A stretch of 64,000 nt of DNA. Origin: Mycobacterium sp. IS-1590. GTDB taxonomy: Bacteria; Actinomycetota; Actinomycetes; Mycobacteriales; Mycobacteriaceae. Shown one piece after another: positions 8,330 through 16,439 of the stretch. The stretch is taken from the NCBI RefSeq assembly GCF_001500025.1, contig NZ_LQIW01000003.1, forward strand, positions 140,021 through 204,020, in the 5' to 3' direction. The position numbers and the translations under genes are program-made. Below the pieces are notes generated by a model. The model did not search any database. It worked only from the letters and a program-made list of their open reading frames with translations, and was not told where the DNA came from. Position 1 is the first letter of the stretch, and every line of letters starts with the position of its first letter.

Positions 8330-9135
8330 TGCGCCGCATCGTTCGCCTGCTCGTTATCGTCACGCTCGTGACGTCCGGTCTGATGGGTCTGCTGTGGTCT
8401 GCGCAGCGGCGGTTGGTCTACTTTCCGTCGCCGGGCCCGGTGCCGTCCGCCGCCACGGTGGCGCGCAACGGACAAGACGTGGTGATCGAAACCGACGACG
8501 GAATCCGTTTGGACGCCTGGTACTTCCCGGTCGACGGCGACGGGCCCGCCGTGCTGGTGCTGCCGGGCAACGGCGGAGACCGGTCGATGCGCGCGCCGCT
8601 GGCCGTGGCGCTCAACCGGATGGGCTCCTCGGCACTGCTGGTGGACTACCGCGGTTTCGGGGGCAACCCGGGCCGCCCGTCGGAGGACGGTCTGGCCGCC
8701 GACGCGCGGGCCGCGCAATCGTGGCTGGCCGCGCAGCCCGGCGTCGACCAGATCGTCTACTTCGGCGAATCCCTCGGCGCCGCAGTCGCTATCGGACTGG
8801 CCGTCGAGCGGCCGCCCCGTGCGTTGATACTGCGTTCGCCGTTCACCTCGCTGCCCGACGTCGGGGCGGTGCACTATCCGTGGCTGCCGGTGCGGTGGCT
8901 GCTGATGGACCGCTATCCGTCGCTGGACCGGATTCCGTCGGTGCACGTGCCGCTACTGGTGATCGCCGGAGACCGCGACGACGTCGTCCCCGAGCCGATG
9001 AGCCGGCGGCTCTACGACGCGGCGAACGAGCCGAAGAGCTACGAGCTGGTGCCCGGCGCCGGGCACAACGACCTCGAGTTGCTGGTCGGCAAGCAGATGC
9101 TCGACGCGATCCGGCGACTCCTGTCCCAGGCATGA
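8329..9135 (+). CDS. Membrane-anchored alpha/beta hydrolase
   Basis: A 268-residue hydrolase with an N-terminal hydrophobic anchor (residues about 5-24). The core starts at VLVLPGNGGDR, with the nucleophile in GESLGAA (Ser148), an acid in AGDRDDVVP and the His in GAGHNDLELL. This layout is typical of the BEM46/FrsA-like membrane-tethered hydrolases. The substrate is unknown. The start ATG overlaps the epimerase stop (TGATG). In M. tuberculosis the equivalent position holds a different gene (Rv0537c), so this may be specific to this lineage. One speculative role in this menaquinone region would be a CoA-thioester hydrolase, but nothing in the sequence shows that. Confidence 0.82.
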   Translation: MRRIVRLLVIVTLVTSGLMGLLWSAQRRLVYFPSPGPVPSAATVARNGQDVVIETDDGIRLDAWYFPVDGDGPAVLVLPGNGGDRSMRAPLAVALNRMGSSALLVDYRGFGGNPGRPSEDGLAADARAAQSWLAAQPGVDQIVYFGESLGAAVAIGLAVERPPRALILRSPFTSLPDVGAVHYPWLPVRWLLMDRYPSLDRIPSVHVPLLVIAGDRDDVVPEPMSRRLYDAANEPKSYELVPGAGHNDLELLVGKQMLDAIRRLLSQA

Positions 9136-10286
9136 ACCGGCCTCGCCATACTGGCCGGGTGAAACCAGCGATTTGTGAACAGTTCGGCATCGACTTCCCG
9201 TTGTTCGCGTTCAGCCACTGCCGCGACGTGGTGGCTGCGGTGTCCAACGCGGGCGGCTTCGGCGTGCTGGGCGGGACGGCGTACACACCCGAGCAGCTCG
9301 ACCAGGAGTTGTCCTGGATCGATGACCACGTCGGGGGCAAGCCGTACGGCGTCGACCTGATCGTCCCCGCCCGCTACGAGGGCAAGGGCGAGGACCTGAC
9401 GATGAGCGACCTCGCAGGTCGGATCCCCGACGAATACCGCGGCTTCGTCACCGAGCTGTTGGCCGCGCACGACATCGAGGCCGAGGAGGCGCCGCGGTTC
9501 GGCAACGCCGCCCTGTCGGGCAACACCGGCAAGGACCTGCTGGATGTGGCGATGAACCACCCGATCCGGTTGATCGCCAACGCGTTGGGCGTCCCGCCCG
9601 GTTACATGATCAAGGCCGGCAAGGAGAACGGCGTGCCGGTGGCGGCCCTGGTCGGTGCCAAGGAGCACGCCGTCAAGCAGGCGCAGGCGGGCGTCGATTT
9701 GATCGTCGCTCAGGGCACCGAGGCCGGTGGGCACTGCGGTGAGGTGACGACGCTGGTGCTGGTGCCCGAGGTGTTGGAGGCGCTTGCGGCGATCGGTAGC
9801 GACATCCCGGTGCTCGCCGCGGGCGGGATCGTCACGGGCAGGCAGATGGCCGCGACGGTGGCGATGGGCGCGGCGGGCGCCTGGACGGGTTCGGTCTGGC
9901 TGACCACCGAGGAGGCGGAGACGGCGCCCTACACCAAGGAGAAGTTCCTGGCCGCCTCGTCGCGAGACACCGTCCGATCGGCGGGTAGAACCGGAAAGCC
10001 TGCGCGCCAATTGGTTTCGGACTGGACCCAGGCGTGGCTGCCGAACGAGGGCGGCCAGAAGCCGCTGCCGCTTCCGCTGCAGTCGATGCTCGCCGAACCC
10101 GTCGTGCGTCGCATCGACGTGCTGGCCGCCCAGGGACATCCCGGCGCGCAGGCGTTGGCGACGTACTTCGTCGGACAAGGGGTCGGGCTGATGAACAAAG
10201 TCAAGCCCGCGCGCGAGGTGGTGCGCGAGTTCATCGAGGACTACGTCGCCGCGACCGAACGCCTGAGCAACTCGCTACCGGACTAG
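9132..10286 (+). CDS. Nitronate monooxygenase family FMN enzyme
   Basis: A 384-residue TIM-barrel protein of the nitronate monooxygenase (2-nitropropane dioxygenase) family. Family blocks include SNAGGFGVLGG, VGAKEHAVKQAQAGVDLIVAQGTEAGGHCGEV (with the His of AGGHCG) and PVLAAGGIVTGRQMAATVAMGAAGAWTGS, which binds the FMN phosphate. It is expected to oxidise nitronates or related carbanions using FMN and O2. I took the ATG at 9132 because it overlaps the hydrolase stop (ATGA). GTG at 9159 (start of KPAICEQFGIDFP) matches the usual family N-terminus and is the main alternative. It ends the plus-strand run begun at 6301. Confidence 0.87.
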   Translation: MNRPRHTGRVKPAICEQFGIDFPLFAFSHCRDVVAAVSNAGGFGVLGGTAYTPEQLDQELSWIDDHVGGKPYGVDLIVPARYEGKGEDLTMSDLAGRIPDEYRGFVTELLAAHDIEAEEAPRFGNAALSGNTGKDLLDVAMNHPIRLIANALGVPPGYMIKAGKENGVPVAALVGAKEHAVKQAQAGVDLIVAQGTEAGGHCGEVTTLVLVPEVLEALAAIGSDIPVLAAGGIVTGRQMAATVAMGAAGAWTGSVWLTTEEAETAPYTKEKFLAASSRDTVRSAGRTGKPARQLVSDWTQAWLPNEGGQKPLPLPLQSMLAEPVVRRIDVLAAQGHPGAQALATYFVGQGVGLMNKVKPAREVVREFIEDYVAATERLSNSLPD

Positions 10287-10298
10287 CGCACCAAATCG

Positions 10299-10748
10299 TC
10301 AGGCGTCGAACGTGATCCGCACCGAGATCGGGTCGCTTTCCATCGCCCGCATGGTCAACGCGGTCGCCGACTGACCGAGCCTGCCCGCGCCGCCGAAGCT
10401 GCGTGCGCGGGCACGCACGTCATCGTCGGGTTCGAATGTCGCGGTGCCCGTGCGCCATTCGTCGTTGACGCGCACCCGCACATGAGGGTTCGCGGCGATG
10501 TTGTACGCCCAGCCCGCGCGGCGGCCGTGCTGAGAGATCACCCACACACCGGTGTCGTCGGCGCGGCCCGCCAGCGGCACGAGCCGCGGTTCCCCGCTTT
10601 TGCGGCCGATCGTCTCGAGGTCGACCACCAGCGGCGACCGGATACCGACGCGGTCCAGCGCGGCGACCAACGGGTTCATCAGGACACGACCCAGTTGCCG
10701 CTCGAACTTGAACTTGCGCACCGCCTTGTCGGCACTCCGTGTGGCCAT
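10299..10748 (-). CDS. F420-dependent (deazaflavin) oxidoreductase, Ddn-like
   Basis: A 149-residue member of the nitroreductase/deazaflavin-dependent split-barrel family. The GRKSGEPRLVPL segment (about residues 48-59) is the usual cofactor phosphate-binding stretch, followed by WVISQHGRRAGWAYNIAANPHVRVRV. These proteins use reduced F420 to reduce quinones, nitro compounds or enones. The gene is single, convergent with the nitronate monooxygenase gene, and downstream of a perfect 16-bp palindrome at 10786-10801 that likely controls it. It is one of four members of this family in the window. The physiological substrate is not shown by the sequence. Confidence 0.85.
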   Translation of the reverse strand: MATRSADKAVRKFKFERQLGRVLMNPLVAALDRVGIRSPLVVDLETIGRKSGEPRLVPLAGRADDTGVWVISQHGRRAGWAYNIAANPHVRVRVNDEWRTGTATFEPDDDVRARARSFGGAGRLGQSATALTMRAMESDPISVRITFDA

Positions 10749-10785
10749 CTCGAACCTCCTCGTGGGATCAGGTTGACCACGATAA

Positions 10786-10801
10786 TTGAGTGATCACTCA
10801 A
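10786..10801. promoter_or_regulatory. Perfect 16-bp palindrome, probable TetR-type operator
   Basis: TTGAGTGATCACTCAA is a perfect dyad, 38-53 bp upstream of the deazaflavin oxidoreductase start. Dyads of the TGAGTGATCACTCA kind are typical TetR-family operators in actinobacteria. No TetR gene adjoins it, so the regulator would act in trans. Confidence 0.65.
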
Positions 10802-10881
10802 AAACAACCCCGAGACGATGAGCGAGAATCCCTCGTCGCGAAAAGTCAACGTCCAGGGATGCGGTTTCGCCGACGAAGAAG

Positions 10882-11904
10882 TCAGTCCGCCGCCAGCGGC
10901 AACCGCACCTCGAAGCGTGCGCCGGTGCCCAGGTTGCGCGCGGACAACGTCCCGCGATGGGCCTGCACCAGACCCGCGGCGATCGCCAGGCCCAGCCCCG
11001 ACCCGCTGGGCAGCGACGAATCGGCACGCGGCACGCGATCGTTGGACCCTCGGTAGGCGACGTCGAACACCCGGGGCAGATCGGCCTCGTCGATACCGAC
11101 CCCGGTGTCGTCGACGCGCGCCCACGCGCCGTTCTCGTCCGAGCCCAGTGACAGCGACACCCGGCCGCCCTCCGGCGTGTGTGCGATCGCGTTGGCCACC
11201 AGGTTGGACAGCACCCGCACCAGCGCGCGGTCGCTGCCCAGCACCCGCACCGGCGCCTGCGGCAGCTCGGCCGTCAACGCCACACCCGCACGCTCGGCGG
11301 CGATCCGGTGCGCGGTCAGCACGTCGTCGACCACCTCGTCCAGCGCCACCTTGTCGAACACCGGTTGGACCGCACCCGCGTTGATCTTCGACATCTCGAA
11401 CAGGTCGTCGACCATCTCGGATAGCCGGACAGACTCCTGCTCAATGGTTTTGGCGTGTACGCGAACCTCGGCGTCGGGTACCACGCCGTCGGCGATCGCC
11501 TCGGACACCGCCCGTATCCCGGCCAGCGGGGTCCGCAGATCGTGGCTGACGAACGCGACCAGCCTGCGGCGCGACTGCTCGGCGGCCCGTTCCGACTCGC
11601 GGATCTCCTGCTCCCATACCGTGCGGCGGGCCTGATAGCGCGCCAGCATCACCGCGGCCGGGATCGTCACCACCGAGACGATCACCAGGACGATCGCGGT
11701 CTTCTCGAACGTTTCGGTGATCATGAAGCGGCTGGCGCCGAGCACACCGGTGAACGTCGCCAAGACCGGGATGAGCACCAGCGCCACCATGCTGACCGCC
11801 AGCGACCACGACCGGGCCAGACGGATGACGAGCGCGCCCGCGAGCACCACCGGAACCGAACATGCCAGCGCCAACCCGATGATCTCCCACAGGTCGGACG
11901 GCAC
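10882..11904 (-). CDS. Sensor histidine kinase
   Basis: A 340-residue membrane kinase. Two to three hydrophobic stretches occupy residues 8-30, 36-58 and 69-88. The HisKA box [17 protein letters not shown] places the phospho-acceptor at His121, and the N, G1 and G2 boxes follow ([34 protein letters not shown]). There is no large periplasmic loop and no HAMP, so the signal may be sensed in the membrane or cytoplasm. I start it at GTG 11904, which overlaps the response-regulator stop (TAGTG); an upstream ATG would run back into the regulator gene. Its partner is the adjacent OmpR-type regulator. The stimulus is unknown. Confidence 0.9.
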   Translation of the reverse strand: MPSDLWEIIGLALACSVPVVLAGALVIRLARSWSLAVSMVALVLIPVLATFTGVLGASRFMITETFEKTAIVLVIVSVVTIPAAVMLARYQARRTVWEQEIRESERAAEQSRRRLVAFVSHDLRTPLAGIRAVSEAIADGVVPDAEVRVHAKTIEQESVRLSEMVDDLFEMSKINAGAVQPVFDKVALDEVVDDVLTAHRIAAERAGVALTAELPQAPVRVLGSDRALVRVLSNLVANAIAHTPEGGRVSLSLGSDENGAWARVDDTGVGIDEADLPRVFDVAYRGSNDRVPRADSSLPSGSGLGLAIAAGLVQAHRGTLSARNLGTGARFEVRLPLAAD

Positions 11905-12605
11905 TAGGCGCTCTGCCCTTCCGGGGACCGTGCCTCGCTGCTCCACAGATAGCCGCGACCCCACACCGTCTGCACCCTGTGGTGCTCACCGAGCTTCGAC
12001 CGCAGCCGCTTGACGTGCACGGTCACCGTCGACAGGTCACCGAAATCCCAGTGCCACACCTGTTTGAGCAGTTCCTCGCGGCTGAACACGACGTCGGTGT
12101 GGGTGAGGAAGAACAGCAGCAGGTCGAACTCGCGGTTGGTCAGCGACACCGGCTGCCCGTCGACGGTCACGGTGCGTGCGGCCGTCGACACGGTCAGGCC
12201 GCCGACCGTGATGTCCAACGCGCGCCGACCCGTCGGTGCGGGCGCGCGCCGCAGCACCGAGCGCACCCGCAGCGCCAGTTCGCGCGGGCTGAACGGTTTG
12301 GTCAGGTAGTCATCGGCGCCGGCCTCCAGGCCCGCGATCCGGTCGTCCTCCTCGCCGAGCGCGGTCAGCAGGATCACCGGCACCGCGTAGCCGCCGCGCT
12401 GGCGCAGGTTGCGGCACAGCGTCAGCCCGTCGGGCCCCGGCATCATCACGTCGAGCACCGCGACGTCGATGTGCTGGGAGCCCAGCAACCGCAGGGCCTC
12501 GGCTCCGTCGTGCGCGATCGCGACGTCGAGCCCGTCGCGCTCGAGATAGCGACGCACGACATCACGCACGACGCTGTCGTCGTCGGCGATCAATACCCGC
12601 GTCAC
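11904..12605 (-). CDS. OmpR/PhoB family response regulator
   Basis: A 233-residue regulator. The receiver domain (1-120) has the acidic pair in LIADDD, phospho-acceptor Asp52 ([13 protein letters not shown]) and the KPF switch motif (LTKPFSP). The C-terminal winged helix (about 130-222) contains [13 protein letters not shown] and [13 protein letters not shown], followed by WGRGYLW. It is upstream of, and translationally coupled to, the histidine kinase gene. The target genes are not evident; the kinase-regulator pair sits between the deazaflavin gene and the divergent glycosyltransferase operon, either of which could be a target. Confidence 0.93.
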   Translation of the reverse strand: MTRVLIADDDSVVRDVVRRYLERDGLDVAIAHDGAEALRLLGSQHIDVAVLDVMMPGPDGLTLCRNLRQRGGYAVPVILLTALGEEDDRIAGLEAGADDYLTKPFSPRELALRVRSVLRRAPAPTGRRALDITVGGLTVSTAARTVTVDGQPVSLTNREFDLLLFFLTHTDVVFSREELLKQVWHWDFGDLSTVTVHVKRLRSKLGEHHRVQTVWGRGYLWSSEARSPEGQSA

Positions 12606-12708
12606 AGTTTCCGAGAGTAGCCCGATGTGGCGACTACCTGCGCCGATGTCACGGATTCGTCATTGATCCACTGGTCGGTGCGGTCGGCGGCTGGTTAGCC
12701 TCGAACCC

Positions 12709-13365
12709 ATGCCCGACTGTCCGGTGACCGTGGTGCTGCCGTGCCTGAACGAGGCGCAGTCCCTGCCCGGCGTGCTCGCGGCGATCCCCGACGGATACCG
12801 GCCGTTGGTGGTCGACAACAACAGCACCGACGCGACCGCGGACGTCGCCCGCGAGCATGGAGCGCAGGTGGTCGCCGAGAAGCGCCCCGGTTACGGCGCC
12901 GCAGTGCACGCCGGGGTGGTGGCGGCAGCGACGCCCATCGTGGCGGTCCTGGACGCCGACGGCTCACTGGACCCTGGTGACCTGCCCGCGCTTGTCGACG
13001 ACCTGCACCGGGGGGCCGATATGGCGATCGGGCGGCGCCGGCCGGTGCCGGGGCTCACGTGGCCGTGGCACGCCCGCCTCGGCACCGCGGCGGTGTGCTG
13101 GCGGCTGCGGCAGCGCCATGGCCTGGCGGTGCACGACATCGCTCCGATGCGGGTCACCCGCCGCGACGCGCTGCTCGATCTCGGCGTCAGCGACCGCCGC
13201 TCCGGTTACCCGCTCGAACTGTTGGTGCGGGCGGCCGCCGCCGGGTGGCGCGTCGTCGAGCGCGATGTCGCCTACCGGGCGCGCACCGGCGGCAAGTCCA
13301 AGGTCAGCGGGTCGATCCGCGGTAGCGCGGTGGCGGCCTTCGACTTCTGGCGGGTGATCTCGTGA
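12709..13365 (+). CDS. Family 2 glycosyltransferase (Rv0539-like)
   Basis: A 218-residue GT-A glycosyltransferase beginning VTVVLPCLNEAQSLPGVLAAI, with the nucleotide/metal-binding DADGS at residues 82-86 and a later SGYPLELLVRAAAAGWRVVE block that resembles polyprenyl-phosphate mannose or glucose synthases. It lacks C-terminal membrane segments, so it is a soluble or peripheral enzyme. By position and type it corresponds to Rv0539, usually called a dolichyl-phosphate-sugar synthase homologue. The donor and acceptor are unknown. It overlaps the DUF2064 gene (GTGA at 13362), forming a three-gene operon. Confidence 0.87.
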   Translation: MPDCPVTVVLPCLNEAQSLPGVLAAIPDGYRPLVVDNNSTDATADVAREHGAQVVAEKRPGYGAAVHAGVVAAATPIVAVLDADGSLDPGDLPALVDDLHRGADMAIGRRRPVPGLTWPWHARLGTAAVCWRLRQRHGLAVHDIAPMRVTRRDALLDLGVSDRRSGYPLELLVRAAAAGWRVVERDVAYRARTGGKSKVSGSIRGSAVAAFDFWRVIS

Positions 13366-14024
13366 CGGTACTGGCCGTGACGGTGTTGGTGGTGGCGAAG
13401 GCGCCGGTGCCGGGTCTGGCGAAGACGCGCCTCGCGGCGACGATCGGCGACGTCGCCGCGGCCGACCTCGCTGCCGCCGCCCTGCTCGACACCCTCGACG
13501 CGGTCGCCGCCACCCCCGTCGGCCACCGGGTCGTCGCGATGACCGGCGATCTGAGACACGGCAGCCGAGGTGACGAAATCGTTTCTCGCCTAGATAAATT
13601 CACGGTGATACCCCAACGTGGCGCCGACTTCGCCGAGCGATTGGCCAACGCGCACACCGACGCTGCCACCGGCAACCCCGTACTGCAGATCGGCATGGAC
13701 ACCCCGCAGGTCAGCGCCGGCCTACTCGCCGAGTGCTGCCACGAGCTGATGCGAGCCGACGCGGTCCTGGGGCCCGCCAGCGACGGCGGATGGTGGGTGC
13801 TCGGTGTTTCGCACCCATCCATGGCCGAATGCCTGCGGAGTGTGCCGATGTCACGGTCGGACACCGGCGCGTTGACCCTGGCGGCGTTGCGCGACAACGG
13901 AGTGGATGTCAAGACGGTCGACGAGCTCGCCGACTTCGACACCATCGACGACATCGACGCGGTGCGCAGCCGATGCGCGCCCAACAGCCGGTTCGCTCGA
14001 GCGGTCGAGGCGGTTTTCGCCTGA
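13362..14024 (+). CDS. DUF2064 (TIGR04282-type) glycosyltransferase-like protein
   Basis: A 220-residue protein with the DUF2064 landmarks VVAKAPVPGLAKTRLAATIG near the N-terminus, QIGMDTPQVSA at the centre and LGPASDGGWWVLGV after it. The fold is that of nucleotide-sugar transferases. Relatives are found beside GT2 genes and are sometimes named rSAM/selenodomain or arsenosugar-type glycosyltransferases. It matches Rv0540 by position. The GTG start overlaps the GT2 stop by 4 nt and its stop overlaps the methyltransferase ATG, so the three products are probably made together and may build one glycosylated metabolite. Confidence 0.85.
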   Translation: MTVLAVTVLVVAKAPVPGLAKTRLAATIGDVAAADLAAAALLDTLDAVAATPVGHRVVAMTGDLRHGSRGDEIVSRLDKFTVIPQRGADFAERLANAHTDAATGNPVLQIGMDTPQVSAGLLAECCHELMRADAVLGPASDGGWWVLGVSHPSMAECLRSVPMSRSDTGALTLAALRDNGVDVKTVDELADFDTIDDIDAVRSRCAPNSRFARAVEAVFA

Positions 14025-14653
14025 TGCTGGGCAACCTCTACGACTGCGCACTCGACGGAGAGCGGTGCTGGATCCGCAGCGATGACGGTGAGGTACAGGC
14101 GCTTCCGGTGCATCGCTGGATCGGCGGCGCGCATGCCGATTGCCGGTTCGACCGGGCCATCGTCGAATTGTGCGAAGGACCGACCATCGATTTGGGCTGT
14201 GGCCCGGGGCGGTTGGTGATCGAATTGACCCGCCGAGGCATCCCCGCTCTCGGTGTCGACCAGTCCGCGACCGCCGTCGGACTCGCGCGGCGCAACGGTG
14301 CACCCGTGTTGCGCCGAGACGTGTTCGGACAGCTGCCCGCGACCGGCCGGTGGCAGACCGTGCTGCTTGCCGACGGCAACGTGGGCCTCGGCGGCGACCC
14401 GTTTCGGATGCTGCACAGGGCAGCAGAGCTGCTGCGCCGCGGCGGTCGGTGCATCGCCGAATTCGAGGCGCTCAGGCAGGGTGTCCGCAATCGCTGGGTC
14501 CGGCTCGAGTCGTCGCGGGTGGTGGGCCCCTGGTTTCCGTGGGCGTCGGTGGGCATCGACTGCGCCGCAGAGGTCGCCGAGACCGCGGGGCTGGCGTTGA
14601 CCCGGGTCCACCCGATCGGCAACCGGGTGGTCGCCAGCCTGACGTTGGCCTAG
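14024..14653 (+). CDS. SAM-dependent class I methyltransferase
   Basis: A 209-residue protein with the SAM-binding motif TIDLGCGPGRLVIEL (DLGCG at residues 56-60) and motif II-like ALGVDQSATAVGLARRNG. I take the ATG at 14024 because it overlaps the DUF2064 stop (TGATG); the upstream extension of the frame is a shadow of DUF2064. The gene ends four bases into the convergent membrane-protein gene. It is third in the GT2-DUF2064-methyltransferase operon, suggesting it methylates the product of those enzymes. The substrate is unknown. Confidence 0.85.
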   Translation: MLGNLYDCALDGERCWIRSDDGEVQALPVHRWIGGAHADCRFDRAIVELCEGPTIDLGCGPGRLVIELTRRGIPALGVDQSATAVGLARRNGAPVLRRDVFGQLPATGRWQTVLLADGNVGLGGDPFRMLHRAAELLRRGGRCIAEFEALRQGVRNRWVRLESSRVVGPWFPWASVGIDCAAEVAETAGLALTRVHPIGNRVVASLTLA

Positions 14654-15126
14654 CCTTCGGTCGTCACCAGCCGTGCGGCGTAGAGCACCGCGCTGATCCC
14701 GAACAGCGCGGCCGTCAGCAGCAACCACCTGCCCAGGTACGGGTCTTGGGTCTGTCCCGTCGCGGCCAGCGCGACCGGCCCGCCTTGTTTGATGATGCCG
14801 GGCAGAAACAGCAGCAGCGTCAACGCCGAGCCGAGCGCCGGTACCCGCACATAGTTCAGCAGCGGGACACGCAACCGGGGAATCCTGGTGCCGCGCACCA
14901 GGACCCGGTCGGCCAACGTGTAGATCGGAAACAGCACGAGATCGTGTACGACGATCGCCGCGGCGAACCACACCGCGATGGACTGCCACCATGTGCGGGT
15001 GTTCCACAACGCGGCCGGCGTGAGGGTGGCCAGCACGTAACCGAACAGCGCGAAGCCGGCCACCAATGTCAGCAGGTGCAGCGGATGCGATCCGTAGACG
15101 GCGCGAAACCGGCCCATGTCAGTCAC
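14650..15126 (-). CDS. Four-helix membrane protein coupled to the molybdopterin enzyme
   Basis: A 158-residue integral membrane protein with about four hydrophobic segments (residues 15-35, 48-70, 92-112 and 133-153). It contains no motif I recognise. Its ATG overlaps the end of the upstream molybdopterin oxidoreductase gene by 8 nt, so it is co-translated with it and is a plausible membrane subunit or assembly partner. Its 3' end overlaps the convergent methyltransferase by 4 nt. Confidence 0.75.
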   Translation of the reverse strand: MTDMGRFRAVYGSHPLHLLTLVAGFALFGYVLATLTPAALWNTRTWWQSIAVWFAAAIVVHDLVLFPIYTLADRVLVRGTRIPRLRVPLLNYVRVPALGSALTLLLFLPGIIKQGGPVALAATGQTQDPYLGRWLLLTAALFGISAVLYAARLVTTEG

Positions 15127-16387
15127 CCGCCCGGAAGTCGATCGAACCCACCCATTTGGTGTTGTGCACGCCGGGCAACGCAGGCACGATGATGCGGGCC
15201 GGGAAACCGTGATCCGGTGACAGGTCGACGCCGTTGACCCTCAACGCCAGCAGCGCGTCGGGGTGTAGGACCTGATTACGTTGCAGCGTCGCACGATTGA
15301 AGGCACCCCGCCGCTCCACGGACCGGACGAACGCCGACACCGGCGAAGGCACACCGGCCAACTGCGCGAGATCCCGCAGCGGCACGCCTGTCCACGTCTC
15401 TGTCGTCGACCAGCCTTCGACACAGGCGATGGGCAGGCGGGCGGTGTGCTGGGGCATCGCGGTGAGCCCGGCGCGGTCCAGCACCACCGGCGACGGGCCT
15501 CCGGTCAGGGTGAGTCGCCAGCGCTCGCCGGTGAGCTCCGGTGTGATCCTGGCCGCCGCAGCGGTTCTGTTGACCTGGAAGTCATTCGGGCCATCGCCGC
15601 GGGTCCGTCCGCGGGGCAGGAGCAGCGCGGCCTGCCTGGTCCATCCGCCGATGGTCTGCCCGGCGGTCAGAACCGCCACCAACGCCGCCCCGCCACCCAC
15701 CAGAGCGAGCGCACCGCGGCGACTCATCGTCACCGGATCCGGGTCCGCGGGCGCCAACCCGTCGGGCTCATACGGATCGGCGACGGTGTCCTCGCGCGAC
15801 GTGCGCAGCACCGCGCGCATCGACCGTGACCGCAACCCCTCGCGCAGCCGTGGGAGCTTGATCGCGACGTGCAGGACGAACCCCGCGATGAACACCCAGG
15901 CGCCGAAGTAGTGAGCGGTGTAGAAGCTGAAGCCGAAGATGTAGTCGTACTGGATGTTGAGCACTCCGGTGACGACCTCGAACAGCACTCCGCCGACCAG
16001 CATCAACAACGAAATCCGTTCGAGCAGTTGAGCGATCGAACGCGTGGGCGGCCAGGCGAACAGGCGGGGAATCACCGACCACAGCTTCGCGAGCACGACC
16101 GGTACGAGCACCAGGCCCAGCCCGACGTGCAACCCCTGCGTCAGCCGGTACAGCCAGGACGGATCGGTGGGCCAGTCGAACGTCGGAAGCTTGAGCCAGC
16201 CCACATCGCCCGGTATGGCCTGACCGAACTGCGGCCCGTAGGCGATGTAGGACAGCAGCCCGGTGAAGATGACCACCGGCAGCCCGATCAGCAGCACCGT
16301 GCCGAACACCGACGTCAGCCACAAACCGCGCAGCGGACTACGCCAGCGGATCGCCCGCTGTACCCGGGGCCGGTTGCCGGGTTGCAC
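15119..16387 (-). CDS. Cytochrome b-like membrane domain fused to a sulfite-oxidase-type molybdopterin domain
   Basis: A 422-residue two-part protein. Residues 20-180 hold four membrane segments with His residues placed as in di-haem cytochrome b561-type domains (His87, His159, His173). A second hydrophobic segment at 221-242 is preceded by SRRGALALV, a Tat-like sequence. Residues 270-422 form an oxidoreductase molybdopterin-binding domain with the Mo-ligand Cys322 in PIACVEGWS and the C-terminal VPALPGVHNTKWVGSIDF block. The natural split form is YedY/YedZ (MsrP/MsrQ), which repairs oxidised Met in the envelope; this looks like a single-chain version. Electron flow from quinol through haem to Mo is an inference. 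Confidence 0.85.
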   Translation of the reverse strand: MQPGNRPRVQRAIRWRSPLRGLWLTSVFGTVLLIGLPVVIFTGLLSYIAYGPQFGQAIPGDVGWLKLPTFDWPTDPSWLYRLTQGLHVGLGLVLVPVVLAKLWSVIPRLFAWPPTRSIAQLLERISLLMLVGGVLFEVVTGVLNIQYDYIFGFSFYTAHYFGAWVFIAGFVLHVAIKLPRLREGLRSRSMRAVLRTSREDTVADPYEPDGLAPADPDPVTMSRRGALALVGGGAALVAVLTAGQTIGGWTRQAALLLPRGRTRGDGPNDFQVNRTAAAARITPELTGERWRLTLTGGPSPVVLDRAGLTAMPQHTARLPIACVEGWSTTETWTGVPLRDLAQLAGVPSPVSAFVRSVERRGAFNRATLQRNQVLHPDALLALRVNGVDLSPDHGFPARIIVPALPGVHNTKWVGSIDFRAGD

Positions 16388-16439
16388 GGTTCCAGGGTCG
16401 CGGCAAGTGCCTACGGATGTGCGTGGTGACCCGCGACCG

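Noticed and set aside
7527..10286. Long plus-strand open frame of 919 codons
   Set aside because: Its first half overlaps the epimerase and hydrolase genes in another frame and has no family-like sequence; only the part from 9132 is the nitronate monooxygenase.
13304..15007. Minus-strand open frame of 567 codons
   Set aside because: It overlaps three well-supported plus-strand genes (DUF2064, methyltransferase, GT2 end) and has no family pattern.
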